Source: Omphiscola glabra
Taxonomy: Eukaryota; Mollusca; Gastropoda; Lymnaeidae
Direction: 5' to 3'
DNA length: 64,000 bases
NCBI GenBank assembly: GCA_964017045.1
Contig: OZ024797.1
Span: 18,011,863-18,075,862 of the forward strand
Part shown: one piece after another, positions 38,926 to 50,390 of the stretch
Layout of the letters: each line of letters starts with the position of its first letter
How positions within the stretch are numbered: the stretch's first letter is position 1
Position numbers and translations under genes: made by a program
The notes under the pieces: generated by a model
Seen by the model: only the letters and a program-made list of their open reading frames with translations
Database searches by the model: none
Told to the model about the DNA's origin: nothing

Positions 38926-40072
38926 GGTGTTTACCAAGTAGAATATGCAAAAATGTCCTTGGTGGTGCATACTTTTTAGTTGCTCATTTAAGTGGCACAA
39001 CAAGCAACATGTTTTGAAACTACGGCAGTCAATTAAGAAGTGGTTTGTCTGTCATTGGACGGCTGGTATGTCTTTGGACGGCTTGTCTGTCTTTGGACGA
39101 CTTGTCTGTCTTTGGACGACTTGTCTGTCTTTGGACGGGTTGTCTGTCTTTGGACGGCTTGTATGTCATTGGACGGCTTGTATGTCATTGGACGGCTTGT
39201 CTGTCATTGGACGGGTTGTCTGTCATTGGACGGGTTTTCTGTCTTTGGACGGCTTGTCTGTCTTTGGACGGCTTGTCTGTCTTTTGACGGCTTTTCTGTC
39301 TTTGGACGGCTTGTCTGTCTTTGGACGGCTTGTCTGTTTTTGGACGGCTTGTCTGTCTTTGGACGGTGTAACAGCTCAAATGTGGACATGATAATTTATC
39401 TCGGATAATGTATTGTTTTCGTAATTTAATATCGACAGGAAGTTAATTAGATTATTATTGATGTCATGCGCAGAAGTACAGAAGAGACGTAAGAAGAACG
39501 TACGAGAAAGCTCTTGCCACGATCCATTGTTCTTATGATCTTATCTGATAACATCGTGTAGTATATTCGAATGAATTGAGAGATTTATATGTGTTAAGGA
39601 ATATGAAAGTATATTATATTATCTTTTCTCCAGTGTGGGAGATTTATTATTATTGTGCATTGTGACAAAGTCGATAAATAAGAAATAGTGATGTCAAATC
39701 TGGACGTTCTGCCTTGTGTTTTTGGAAGATATTGTGATAACTGTAAAAGTGTTAGGTAATGAGAATTCAGCTACATAATAATACATCCAGCCTACTATCA
39801 ATATAACATCAGCACTACAAATAATGCTGTTGTTACAGACGGCTTGTTTTGTCTTTGGACGGCTTAACTGTCTTTGGACGGCTTGTCTGTTTTTGGACGA
39901 CTTGTCTGTCTTTGGACGGCTTGTCTGTCTTTGGACGGCTTAACTGTTTTGGACGACTTGTAGACGGCTTGTCTGCCTTTAGACACTTTGTCTGTCTTGA
40001 ATCTGGACGGCCATCTTTTCCCGACGAATTTCTCAGATTCCCCTTATCACGTGACTAACAGGGTAATTACTG
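38926..40072 (+). mobile_element. Dispersed element copy 1 with an internal 19-bp minisatellite (interrupted by a solo LTR)
   Basis: The left flank (38,926-39,042, including ACCAAGTAGAATATGC and CAATTAAGAAGTGGTTTG) and right flank (about 40,005-40,072, including GGACGGCCATCTTTTCCCGA and GTGACTAACAGGGTAATTA) both recur in reverse orientation at 42,962-43,556. Between them is the 19-bp array CTTGTCTGTCTTTGGACGG at 39,043-39,366 and 39,838-40,003. Similarity stops abruptly outside the flanks, as for a mobile repeat. Non-autonomous Helitron-like (pearl-type) elements with central tandem repeats are one precedent; an inverted duplication is the alternative. Confidence 0.7.
39367..39837. mobile_element. 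Solo LTR-like insertion (471 bp, TGTAACAG...TGTTACA, target duplication GACGG)
   Basis: It begins TGTAACA and ends TGTTACA (TG...CA ends, 7-bp inverted repeat). It is flanked by GACGG at 39,362-39,366 and 39,838-39,842. GACGG is also part of the host 19-bp repeat, so the duplication is partly expected, but the array resumes in a register consistent with a 5-bp duplication. Size and ends suit a Gypsy-type LTR. There is no coding. Confidence 0.75.
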
Positions 40073-40887
40073 TTGTACTATCTCTCTTGTACCATCTCTG
40101 CTATAACATCTTTGTTTTGCCTTGTCTATATATTGTAAAGCACTCTTCTGCCATAGGTGGCAAATGTCAAACAGGTGCCTTGTCATCTCATAAAACAATA
40201 CTCCTCGTTAAAATATACACAAAGATTTGTACGCCTTTCGATAGATCAAAGACGTTCAGCCATGAGTTCAGCGATTTGATATTCTTGGAATTTGATACGG
40301 CGCAAAATATTTGATACGTTACCAAAATTAGTTTTTCATTAAACCTCCTTTTCCCTTGTTTATCTCCTCATCTAGCCAATACCAACACCACGAGCTGTCC
40401 CACCGAACTGACCCACCGAACTGACCCATCGCTGTAACCCGATAGTCCCATTTAATAAATGATCAGTGGCCGGCTGTCACATTCCTACGTCCAGGCGCAG
40501 TCTTACGACGGTAATGCATCGACCAGACCCGCACCCAAACACACAAGAAAAGGAGAATACAGCGATTGTTTCCTTTTAACCCTGCTCAACACATTGACTG
40601 AGACGTGAGTGCATTCCCCTGGTCGTTCCTCGCAGAGTTGTTCCAAGGGGAGCCGGGAAGCCAAAAGCATTCTTGTTGGTCCCTCGGGGGACCGGTTACA
40701 TTTCGTTTACCGTTTTACTAACACGAGGTCCCAGGGGGTGGGGGCTAGGGGAGGTGGGGGTGGTGGGTGTTGTGCGGCTTGCTCTGATGTGATTCTCCCA
40801 GAGATTGGTTTCTCTTGTTCTGTTGACTGCTGTCTCACTTTCTGAGGTATCTTGAATAGGCGCGAAGTGGTATTTGTACATAAATGT
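40073..40887. other. Non-coding, no gene recognised
   Basis: Unique sequence. A G-rich stretch at about 40,735-40,770 includes GGGGGTGGTGGGTG-like runs. A small AACTGACCCACCG duplication lies near 40,405. Confidence 0.5.
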
Positions 40888-41560
40888 AGATGTTTGACTA
40901 TCAAATAGATACTTGACTATCAAATAGATGTTTGACTATCAAATAGATGCTTGACTATCAAATAGATGTTTGACTATCAAATAGATGTTTGACTATCAAA
41001 TAGATGTTTGACTATCAAATAGATGTTTGACTATCAAATAGATGTTTGACTATCAAATAGATGTTTGACTATCAAATAGATGCTTGACTATCAAATAGAT
41101 GTTTGACTATCAAATAGATGTTTTCTGCTATCAAATAGATATATACTACTATCAAAGAGATATATTCTACGAATCTAATATCAAATAGAGATTTCCTACT
41201 ATTAAATAGATATTTTCTACTATTAAATAGACATTTTCTACTATCAAATAGAGATCTTTTACTGTCAAATAGAGATGCGTTGCCTGGTATACCCAAAAGA
41301 GATGTTCTACTGTCAAATAGAGATGTTCTACTGTCAAATAGAGATGTTCTTCTATCAAATAGAGATGTTCTACTATCAAATAGAGATGTTCTACTATCAA
41401 ATAGAGATGTTTTACTATCAAATAGAGATCTTTTACTCTCAAAGAGAGATGTTTAACCCGGTCTACCCAATGGAGATGTTCTACTGTCAAATAGAGATTT
41501 TCTAATGTCACATAGAGATGTTCTACAGTCAAATAGAGAAGTTCTACTGTCAAACAGAGA
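40888..41560. repeat. Two related arrays with a 19-21-bp unit ending CTATCAAATAGA
   Basis: To about 41,110 the unit is GTTTGACTATCAAATAGAT (19 bp, ~12 copies). From about 41,120 to 41,560 it is GATGTTCTACTATCAAATAGA-like (20-21 bp). The shared core CTATCAAATAGA suggests the second array descends from the first or the reverse. An interruption of related CCCGGTCTACCCAA/GCCTGGTATACCCAA sequence occurs at 41,281 and 41,457. Confidence 0.92.
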
Positions 41561-41795
41561 TATTTACTTGTTATATGTACAGTAATTGAGATATCGAAGT
41601 ATATTGAGAGAAAATTCCTACATTTTTGTACATGAATAAAGTAGATCAATGCTTGATCTAAGGATGTCTGTACACAAAGCTTCATGCTTGTACATACACA
41701 GATGCAATCTATCGCTAGTGCTTTGAATAATAGAATCACCGCTCGTTTCTGCTAGCGATGTTTAGACGGACATTAAAACTCGAATAAGATGCGCT

Positions 41796-42672
41796 GAAAG
41801 TATCACATTGAAAGTATCACATTGAAAGTATCACATTGAAAGTATCACATTGAGAGTATCACTTTGAGAGTATCACATTGAAAGTATCAAATTGAAAGTA
41901 TCAAATTGAAAGTGTCACATTGAAAGTATCACATTGAAAGTATCAAATTGAAAGTATCACATTGAAAGTATCACATTGAGAGTATCACGTTGAGAGTATC
42001 ACATTGAAAGTATCAAATTGAAAGTATCAAATTGAAAGTATCACATTGAAAGTATCAAATTGAAAGTATCAAATTGAAAGTATCAAATTGAAAGTATCAC
42101 ATTGAAAGTATCAAATTGAAAGTATCACGTTGGAAGTATCAAATTGAAAGTATCACATTGAAAGTATCAAATTGAAAGTATCACATTGAAAGTATCAAAT
42201 TGAAAGTATCACATTGAAAGTATCAAATTGAAAGTATCACATTGAAAGTATCACATTGAAAGTATCACAGTGAAAGTATCAAATTTAAAGTATCAAATTG
42301 AAAGTATCAAATTGAAAGTATCAAATTGAAAGTGTAACATTGAAAGTATCAAATTTAAAGTATCACATTGAAAGTATCACATTGAAAGTATCACATTGAA
42401 AGTATCACATTGAAAGTATCACATTGAAAGTATCACATTGAAAGTATCACATTGAAAGTATCACATTGAAAGTATCACATTGAAAGTATCAAATTGAAAG
42501 TATCAAATTGAAAGTATCACATTTAAAGTATCAAATTGAAAGTATCACGTTGAAAGTATCAAATTGAAAGTATCACGTTGGAAGTATCACATTGAAAGTA
42601 TCACAGTGAAAGTATCACATTTAAAGTATCACATTGAAAGTATCACATTGAGAGTATCACGTTCAAAGTATC
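41796..42672. repeat. 14-bp tandem repeat, about 62 copies
   Basis: The unit is GAAAGTATCACATT, with a frequent single-base alternative GAAAGTATCAAATT. The order of the C and A types is irregular but blockwise. Confidence 0.96.
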
Positions 42673-42961
42673 CCGCGTCATGTTTTCACTAAAAGTTCAA
42701 ACAGCTCTTTACATTTTTAAACAAATTTATCTACAATGCTCCATGACATATCCAAGACGATTCCGATTACACCTTAAGGGCGTGGGCTCGAGAGTCCGTG
42801 GCGAGCTATCACGCTGAGAGTATCGATTACTCATCAAGGTGTGTAACCGACTATCCGTGACAAAGCGCTTCCTCTACAGATGCTCCCAGACCCGCTAAAA
42901 AACAAATGGCGTACTTCTTGTTTTCAAACAATATTTCTTCACCCTGCACGCCCCCACGCTT

Positions 42962-43556
42962 AATTACCCTGTTAGTCACGTGATAAGGAGAAGTCTGAGA
43001 AATTCGTCGGGAAAAGATGGCCGTCCAGATTCCGTACATCGGCCGTCAACGTCATCATGTTGTCAGCGTAAGGCCGTTGTCGTTACATGATTGTTAGTAA
43101 TACGACGTTTCTCTATCGACCTATGAGATTGTGTGTTGTGATCACCAGAAGCCGATATGTCCAGTCTGCTCAGAATTTGCCGCCCAAAGTCAGTCAAGCC
43201 GTCAAAAGACACTCTAGCCGTCCAGTGACAGACAAGCCGTCCAAAGACAGACAAGCCGTCCAAAGACAGACATGTCGTCCAAAAACAGACAAGTCGTCCA
43301 AAAACAGACAAGTCGTCCAAAGACAGACAAGTCGTCCAAAGACAGACAAGTCGTCCAAAGACAGACAAGTCGTCCAAAGACAGACTAGCCTTCCAAAGAC
43401 ATACAAGCCGTCCAATGACAGACAAACCACTTCTTAATTGACTGCCGTAGTTTCAAAACATGTTGCTTGTTGTGCCTCTTAAAAGAACAACTAAAAAGTA
43501 TGCACCGCCAAGGACATTTTTTGGCATATTCTACTTGGTATAAACTAGATATCAAA
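42962..43556 (-). mobile_element. Dispersed element copy 2 (reverse orientation), with internal 19-bp minisatellite
   Basis: Read on the reverse strand, 43,556 down to 43,420 matches the left flank of the copy at 38,926. The 19-bp array follows (43,195-43,430) and the shared TAACAGGGTAATTA end is at 42,962. This copy has about 170 bp (43,022-43,190) not seen in copy 1 and lacks the solo LTR. The interval between the copies is about 2.9 kb. Confidence 0.7.
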
Positions 43557-43729
43557 AATACGTGTCTTTTTTTTTTTTTTTTGCATTTTTAGAAACCACC
43601 GAGTGCCAAAGTTTGAGAACCGCTGGTTTTACAATGTACGGCCGTTCAAAACTCCGTGTCTAGCCGTCTGTAGAATTGGGGCGTCAAAAAATAACAAACA
43701 TTTTTACGCTTGGTTTTGCCCCATTAGAT

Positions 43730-44102
43730 CAGGGGTCCTCAAACTTTTTAAACAAAGGGTCGGATTAGTGTCCATCAGATTCTGTTTGGGACCGGACTAT
43801 AGTTTGAAAAAAAAGGAATGATATTTGTACACATTGCACATGTCTCATTTGAAGTAAAAAAAAATAGCTTGAAAAACAATCTCATATTTAAAGTAATGAC
43901 AAATTATACCTACAAACATAAATATAATAGTATTTCAATAAAAAGTACGGGCCTGCTTTTGTCTAAGGAGATTCACAATGTTCGACTACATATTTGTCGT
44001 TGCTAGTCAGGTATCAAGTACTTTTATGGCGGCCTGGCGGGTTGGATTAATCATTCCTGGCTGGCCGGATCTGGCCCACAGGCCGTAGTTTGAGGACCCC
44101 TG
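43730..44102. mobile_element. hAT-type non-autonomous element (373 bp), TIR CAGGGGTCCTCAAACT
   Basis: There is a perfect 16-bp inverted repeat CAGGGGTCCTCAAACT at both ends. The flanking octamers CATTAGAT (43,722-43,729) and CAATGGAT (44,103-44,110) agree at 6 of 8 positions, consistent with an old hAT target duplication. The subterminal GGCCGGATCTGGCCC and internal GGGCCTGCTTTTG resemble hAT families with CAGGGGTCC ends that are widespread in vertebrates. A second hAT 3' terminus (GTTTGAGAACCGCTGG) lies just upstream at about 43,610-43,628. Confidence 0.8.
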
Positions 44103-44368
44103 CAATGGATACATAAGTTGCTCACTCTTACAGGAAACTGTTTTGAGAGGTTCTCGGGAGCAACTCACATCAGCCAGCTGCATTCAATGATTGCAGTAGT
44201 TAAACTGTCAATTAGCAATGAGCATAGGTGTGTCTAATCACATTATGGGAGGAAGTAGTGGTGGAGAATTGGAGGGGGGTAAAAAAGGGGGTGGGTTTCA
44301 ATAAAGTCTAGATAAAAAAGGGATGAGGGTACTTGCGGAAAATTGTGAAAGTCTACTGGGAATGTCTT

Positions 44369-45112
44369 TGGTGGCTAAGTGGAACTTCTATTGTGGCTAA
44401 GTGGAACATCTATGGTGGCTAAGTGGAACTTCTATTGTGGCTAAGTGGAATATCTATGGTGGCTAAGTGGAACATCTATGGTGGCTAAGTGGAACTTCAA
44501 TTGTGGCTAAGTGGAAAATCTATGGTGGCTAAGTGGAACATCTATGGTGGCTAAGTGGAATATCTATGGTGGCTAAGTGGAATATCTATGGTGGCTAAGA
44601 GGAATATCTATGGTAGCTAAGTGGAAAATATATGGTGGCTAAGTGGAATATCTATGGTGGCTAAGTGAAACATCTATGGTGGCTAAGTGGAAAATCTATG
44701 GTGGCTAAGTGAAATATCTATGGTGGCTAAGTGGAATATCTATGGTGGCTAAGTGGAATATCTATGGTGGCTAAGTGGAACATCTATGGTGGCTAAGTGG
44801 AATATCTATGGTGGCTAAGTGGAACATCTATGGTGGCTAAGTGGAATATCTATGGTGGCTAAGTGGAACATCTATGATGGCTAAGTGGAACATCTATGGT
44901 GACTAAGTGGAACATCTATGGTGGCTAAGTGGAAAATCTATGGTGGCTAAGTGGAACATCTATGGTGGCTAAGTGGAACATCTATGGTGACTAAGTGGAA
45001 CATCTATGGTGGCTAAGTGGAACATCTATGGTTTCTAAGTGGAACATCTATGGTGGCTAAGTGGAACATCTATGGTGGCTAAGTGGAACATCTATGGTGG
45101 CTAAGTGGAACG
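44369..45112. repeat. 22-bp minisatellite, about 34 copies
   Basis: The unit is GGTGGCTAAGTGGAACATCT plus AT, with AACATC, AATATC and AAAATC variants. Confidence 0.97.
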
Positions 45113-46621
45113 TCAAACGCGGCAGTTGTGATATTTACTTTTAAAATCACCACAACTTGATGACGTGAACTTTTTTCTCTTCCCACTCTGGTCAATAGCG
45201 TCACTAGATACCAGATATAGAAACTTTAATTTTGTTTTTCCAACTGTATTTACTGAGTACAGTATGAGTTATTTGTTCGATGATTTCAAAGAATTAATCC
45301 CTTAGTCAATAGCGTAGCAAGGACTAGTGCCACCCCGGACCGGGCCAATATTTATGCCGCCCCTCCTAAGAAAAAAACTCGGCATGTGGCCGAAAATTCC
45401 GCCCTTCAATAAAAGAAAGAAAGTGCTCCCCCCCCCCCCCCGGGACGGAACGATCCTCCGCCCTACGGTGCCAGCGTCAGTGCGCCCTGGGTGTTGCTTC
45501 GTGTAGGAATGTGAACTATTAGTTTGGCCTACTGGTCTTATAGGTGTATTAAATGTATACGGTGGACACTGTAACCCGGATGAAGATATGTCTTCAGCAC
45601 GATTTGAAAGAGTTGTGAGTCAAACGGTTATGTGAATGGCTTGGTGTAAAGAACTTATGTTACCAAAGTCACCCATTTCAAGGCACTGTTTAAATGTGCA
45701 CAATACAGTTTCAGTGTGCACAATGCAGTTTCAATGTGTACAATGCATTTTCAAATCGCACAATGCAGTTTTAATGTGCACTGAATATTACTCAAGGAAA
45801 ATTTTGTACACTACTGAACAGAGTAAAATCTGCTAATTACATAAAGATCCAACCGTTCCCTCCACCCCCCCCCCCATACACACATTGAACTCGTTAAAAA
45901 TCTATATTCTTCCGCTAATCGCCCAAGCCCTGTTCCCTTGAAAGCCCGTCAGAAGGATTAGCTAATAGCATGTCTGACATAAAGACAGGTTTTTTTGTGA
46001 CCCATATTTTAATCATTTCTTTCAACGGTCAAGTTTTTGTGAGATATCCGATCATTGAAAGGACGGCTCCAGAGGTGACGAAGTATGGATGGTTGGCGGT
46101 CGGTTTTTCTTGCTGTGGTGGGGAAGGGCAGAGGGTGGTGGGATAGAGAGAGAGAGACACACACACACACACAGAGAAAGACAGAGAGAGACAAATAGAG
46201 AGACAGAGAGAGAGAGACACAGAGAGAGACAGAGACAGAGAGAGACAAAGACAGAGAGAGACAGACAGAGACAGAGACAAAGAGAGACAGAGAGAGACAG
46301 AAAGAGAGAGAGAGAGAAGAGGGGTGAAAGAAAAAGAGCTGATATCTCAGAATGAAAATCTAGCCTGTCAGAGGGCAACAATGAAACGTCAATAACATTT
46401 TGTTGTTGTTGTTGTTTCGTTTGTCCTGAAAGGAAATACTCTTGAGAGAAAGAGAAATAAAGGATTAGACACACTTGATATGTCAGGGAGCTACTCAAAA
46501 CTTCTTTCGATAACCAAACACTACGACGGGGGAAATGACGAAAGGGGGCTGAGACACAGCAGCTATTTAAGATACTATTATGTTGATGTTTTAGCTTGAA
46601 CAGTAGAATACAATAGTGATC
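45113..46621. other. Non-coding spacer with short repeats
   Basis: A degenerate hAT-like start (AATAGCGTAGCAAGGA) is at about 45,307, without a convincing 3' end. About five copies of a 20-bp CAGTTTCAATGTGCACAATG repeat lie at 45,700-45,785. An AG/ACAG-rich microsatellite occupies 46,147-46,325; frames across it are artefacts. Confidence 0.6.
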
Positions 46622-46790
46622 ATTCCAATTCTAGCCTTAAACTGTCCAATTCTAGCCTTCAACTATCCAACTCTAGCCTTCAACAATCCAACTCTAGCAT
46701 TCATCTATCCAACTCTAGCATTCATCTATCCAAATCTAGCATTCATCTATCCAACTCTAGCATTCATCTATCCAATTGTAGTCTCAACTT
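46622..46790. repeat. 21-bp tandem repeat, 8 copies
   Basis: The unit is CCAACTCTAGCATTCATCTA plus T, with a CCAATTCTAGCCTTCAACTA type at the left. It has the same period as the adjoining 1.5-kb array. Confidence 0.93.
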
Positions 46791-46807
46791 AAGCAGGTCT
46801 GATCACG

Positions 46808-48345
46808 AATCATTCAATTCTGTCCATGAACCATTTAATTCTGTCCATGAACCATTCAATTCTGTCCATGAACCAATCAATTCTGTCCATGAACCATTCA
46901 GTTCTGTCCATGAACCATTCAGTTCTGTCCATGAACCATTCAGTTCAGTCCATGAACCATTCAGTTCTGTCCATGAACCATTCAATTCTGTCCATGAACC
47001 ATTCAATTCTGTCCATGAACCATTCAATTCTGTCCATGAACCATTCAGTTCTGTCCATGAACCATTCAGTTCAGTCCATGAACCATTCAGTTCTGTCCAT
47101 GAACCATTCAATTCTGTCCATGAACCATTCAATTCAGTCCATGAACTATTCAGTTCTGTCCATGAACCATTCAATTCTGTCCATGAACCATTCAATTCAG
47201 TCCATGAACCATTCAGTTCAGTCCATGAACCATTCAGTTCAGTCCATGAACCATTCAGTCCTGTCCATGAACCATTCAGTTCAGTCCATGAACCATTCAG
47301 TTCAGTCCATGAACCATTCAGTTCAGTCCATGAACCATTCAGTTCAGTCCATGAACCATTCAATTCAGTCCATGAACCATTCAGTTCAGTCCATGAACCA
47401 TTCAGTTCAGTCCATGAACCATTCAGTCCTGTCCATGAACCATTCAGTTCAGTCCATGAACCATTCAGTTCTGTCCATGAACCATTCAGTTCTCTCCATG
47501 AACCATTCAGTTCTGTCCATGAACCATTCAATTCTGTCCATGAACCATTCAATTCAGTCCATGAACCATTCAGTTCAGTCCATGAACCATTCAGTTCAGT
47601 CCATGAACCATTCAGTCCTGTCCATGAACCATTCAGTTCAGTCCATGAACCATTCAGTCCTGTCCATGAACCATTCAGTTCAGTCCATGAACCATTCAGT
47701 TCAGTCCATGAACCATTCAGTTCAGTCCATGAACCATTCAGTTCAGTCCATGAACCATTCAGTTCAGTCCATGAACCATTCAGTCCTGTCCATGAACCAT
47801 TCAGTTCAGTCCATGAACCATTCAGTTCAGTCCATGAACCATTCAGTTCAGTCCATGAACCATTCAGTCCTGTCCATGAACCATTCAGTTCAGTCCATGA
47901 ACCATTCAGTTCTGTCCATGAACCATTCAGTTCTGTCCATGAACTATTCAGTTCAGTCCATGAACCATTCAGTTCAGTCCATGAACCATTCAATTCAGTC
48001 CATGAACCATTCAGTTCAGTCCATGAACCATTCAGTTCAGTCCATGAACCATTCAGTCCTGTCCATGAACCATTCAGTTCAGTCCATGAACCATTCAGTC
48101 CTGTCCATGAACCATTCAGTTCTGTCCATGAACCATTCAGTTCTGTCCATGAACCATTCAATTCTGTCCATGAACCATTCAATTCAGTCCATGAACCATT
48201 CAGTTCAGTCCATGAACCATTCAGTTCAGTCCATGAACCATTCAGTCCTGTCCATGAACCATTCAGTTCAGTCCATGAACCATTCAGTCCTGTCCATGAA
48301 CCATTCAGTTCAGTCCATGAACCATTCAGTTCAGTCCATGAACAA
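46808..48345. repeat. 21-bp minisatellite, about 73 copies, with 630-bp higher-order repeat
   Basis: The unit is CAGTCCATGAACCATTCAGT plus T, with CTGTCC and CAATT variants. The variant order from about 47,521 to 47,710 is repeated base for base 630 bp (30 units) downstream at 48,151-48,340. As the unit is seven codons, long frames stay open on both strands: 514 codons on + (MNHSVQS repeats) and 553 on - (NGSWTEL repeats, with an N-G-S sequon in each, running into unique sequence up to 48,464). I do not call either as a gene. Confidence 0.97.
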
Positions 48346-50390
48346 TTTAATTTGTACCAAACAGTTCTAATCTTAAGTATGCTTCTCACAATGCGTGCAC
48401 ACAATATAATGAGTATTAAATCCCCCCCCCCTCCCGCCATTGTTCCCCTGAAAGCCTTGAACACTTTCTTATCTGCAATTCAAGGACACAATATCTTGGT
48501 AACTAGCCCCGTTGAAGAGCCATGGTTATCGTATTAACAGAAAAGGAACAAACGAATTCCATCGCGCACAGACTCACCCCCTCGAGCCTGACGCCCCGGG
48601 TGGTGGGGGGGTGGGAGGCAGCAACGTGGGGTGTCGCAGGTCTTTAATCAGCAGGGCAGAAACTCGTCTTGCTGGCGTTAAATTCACGGGCCCCTTGCTT
48701 TGTGTGACGGCGCGGTAGAGATCTTTCATCGCTCAACTCCAGATGGACCCACCCTGGGTCCCTACGTTACATCACTCACACGTTCCGGTACTGGTCTAAA
48801 TGGCTAGACAGCCCCGTGCCTGGTTGAGTCCAAACTGACATGTGATCGGTTCACGCAGGTCGCAGGCGGCAGTGCTTCCACCGCGAGCATCCGAGGTGGT
48901 CCCCCTAGTGAGCAACCATTCGGTGAAGTGAAAAACGTGCGCACTTTTCACACCTCTAACAACAAAGCAGCTGTCTGGGAATTGGGGATTTCCGATTCTC
49001 TGACGTTTTCCAGAACAACAACAAAACACATGGTGATAATATATAGGTACTGTAGAGTTATATAATAAGAAAACGCAAAAAGTTGCGGCTATCACTCACT
49101 TAGACCAAAGCAACTATGTCAGATTTTTAATATAAAAATTCATATGTTCATGATGTAACTTATCTGAATTATTTTAATGGAAGTGCCAAAAGTTGTCCAG
49201 CTTTATCATTAAAAACCATAGGAGCCATAATGATCAATAAATTGATCGTGGGCCCTTAATATAAAGAAGAAGAAGAAACCAAATGAACTTTCGTAATTCA
49301 ATATTAAAATATATAAATCTTAATGTGGTTGTATTGCGAATTAATCATCCTTCCGATCACCACTCAGACCACACCCCCCCCCCCACACACACACTTAAAA
49401 ACAACCTACTTTATGATAATCCATCTCATTTTTTGCTCATAAAACTCTTGATCTCAATTTCACATCATCAATACCTATAAATAGATATGACGTCCACGAT
49501 ACAAGCCACGTCACTGACCTACTAACCCCGTTACACCCATTTACTCTCGCTTTTACTGGAAGACTACAATCATACAATCAAACATAGAGGACGTAGACGG
49601 TTGTTCTAATAATACTCTAGTACTCACTCCCACCACTACTCCCCCCTCCTCCCCAAATACTTTTTTGTTAGCCTTCTCACACACCCCGCTATCTCCGGTA
49701 ATCTCCGCATATCCAAATATCCGCTTATTTGCACGCCCTATAGCAGACGACACTCAAGCCGGGTATTTTCCCCTCCAGATGTTCCGATGGCCCTAGTTTC
49801 CTGTGTCCGTAATGATGCCTCGCGCCCTGCATCAAACAGTTGATACCTTCCTGGTTCTGTCACTGCTTGGAGGGCGCCCCCCCCCCTCCAGCCACGTGTA
49901 ACTGTATCCACCCCCATCCGGGTGGGGGGATGAAACTGGCGTGACGGCTTCCAATTGTTTGGGGGTGGAGGTGAGGGGGTGAGTGGTTAGCTCAAGTCCT
50001 GGGCTCTAGGATATCATGGGGTTGACTGTGAGGAGGGTTAATGGGGCAATAACTCTGTCTGGGGGGACAGCGCTCTGGAAACTCCACAGCCTTTTACAAT
50101 CTGACCCACTGGGGTGCTGTCAGCTGTTTTGGACAGGGAGTAAAGGATGAGGGAAAAGTGTGTGTGTGTGGGGGTGTGGGGGGTGGGTGTCTTTCTACAA
50201 ATAATTTGACATGGGGTGAAAAACTAGTCAGGTTAAGTAATACAAAGAGATGGAGCAAAAGCGTAAATGGCTAGATAATATAATACTTACAATTATATGG
50301 TAATAAAATGTTAACAGTGCACGGCAACAAGCAAGGCTTACTACAAGGGTAATACAAAGTTCATCAAATATGCAATATGTTGTTTTAAGG
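48346..50390. other. Non-coding, no gene recognised
   Basis: Poly-C runs at about 48,421, 49,377 and 49,878, and G-rich stretches at 48,600-48,620 and 50,160-50,190. The interval 48,540-49,000 is less AT-rich, without a recognised exon. Confidence 0.5.

Noticed and set aside
45305..45500. hAT MITE starting at AATAGCGTAGCAAGG
   Set aside because: The start is degenerate and no inverted 3' end was found.
46803..48464. A 553-codon reverse frame and a 514-codon forward frame as protein genes
   Set aside because: Both come from a 21-bp repeat with no stop in those frames; no start context, no splice sites and no non-repeat domain support them.
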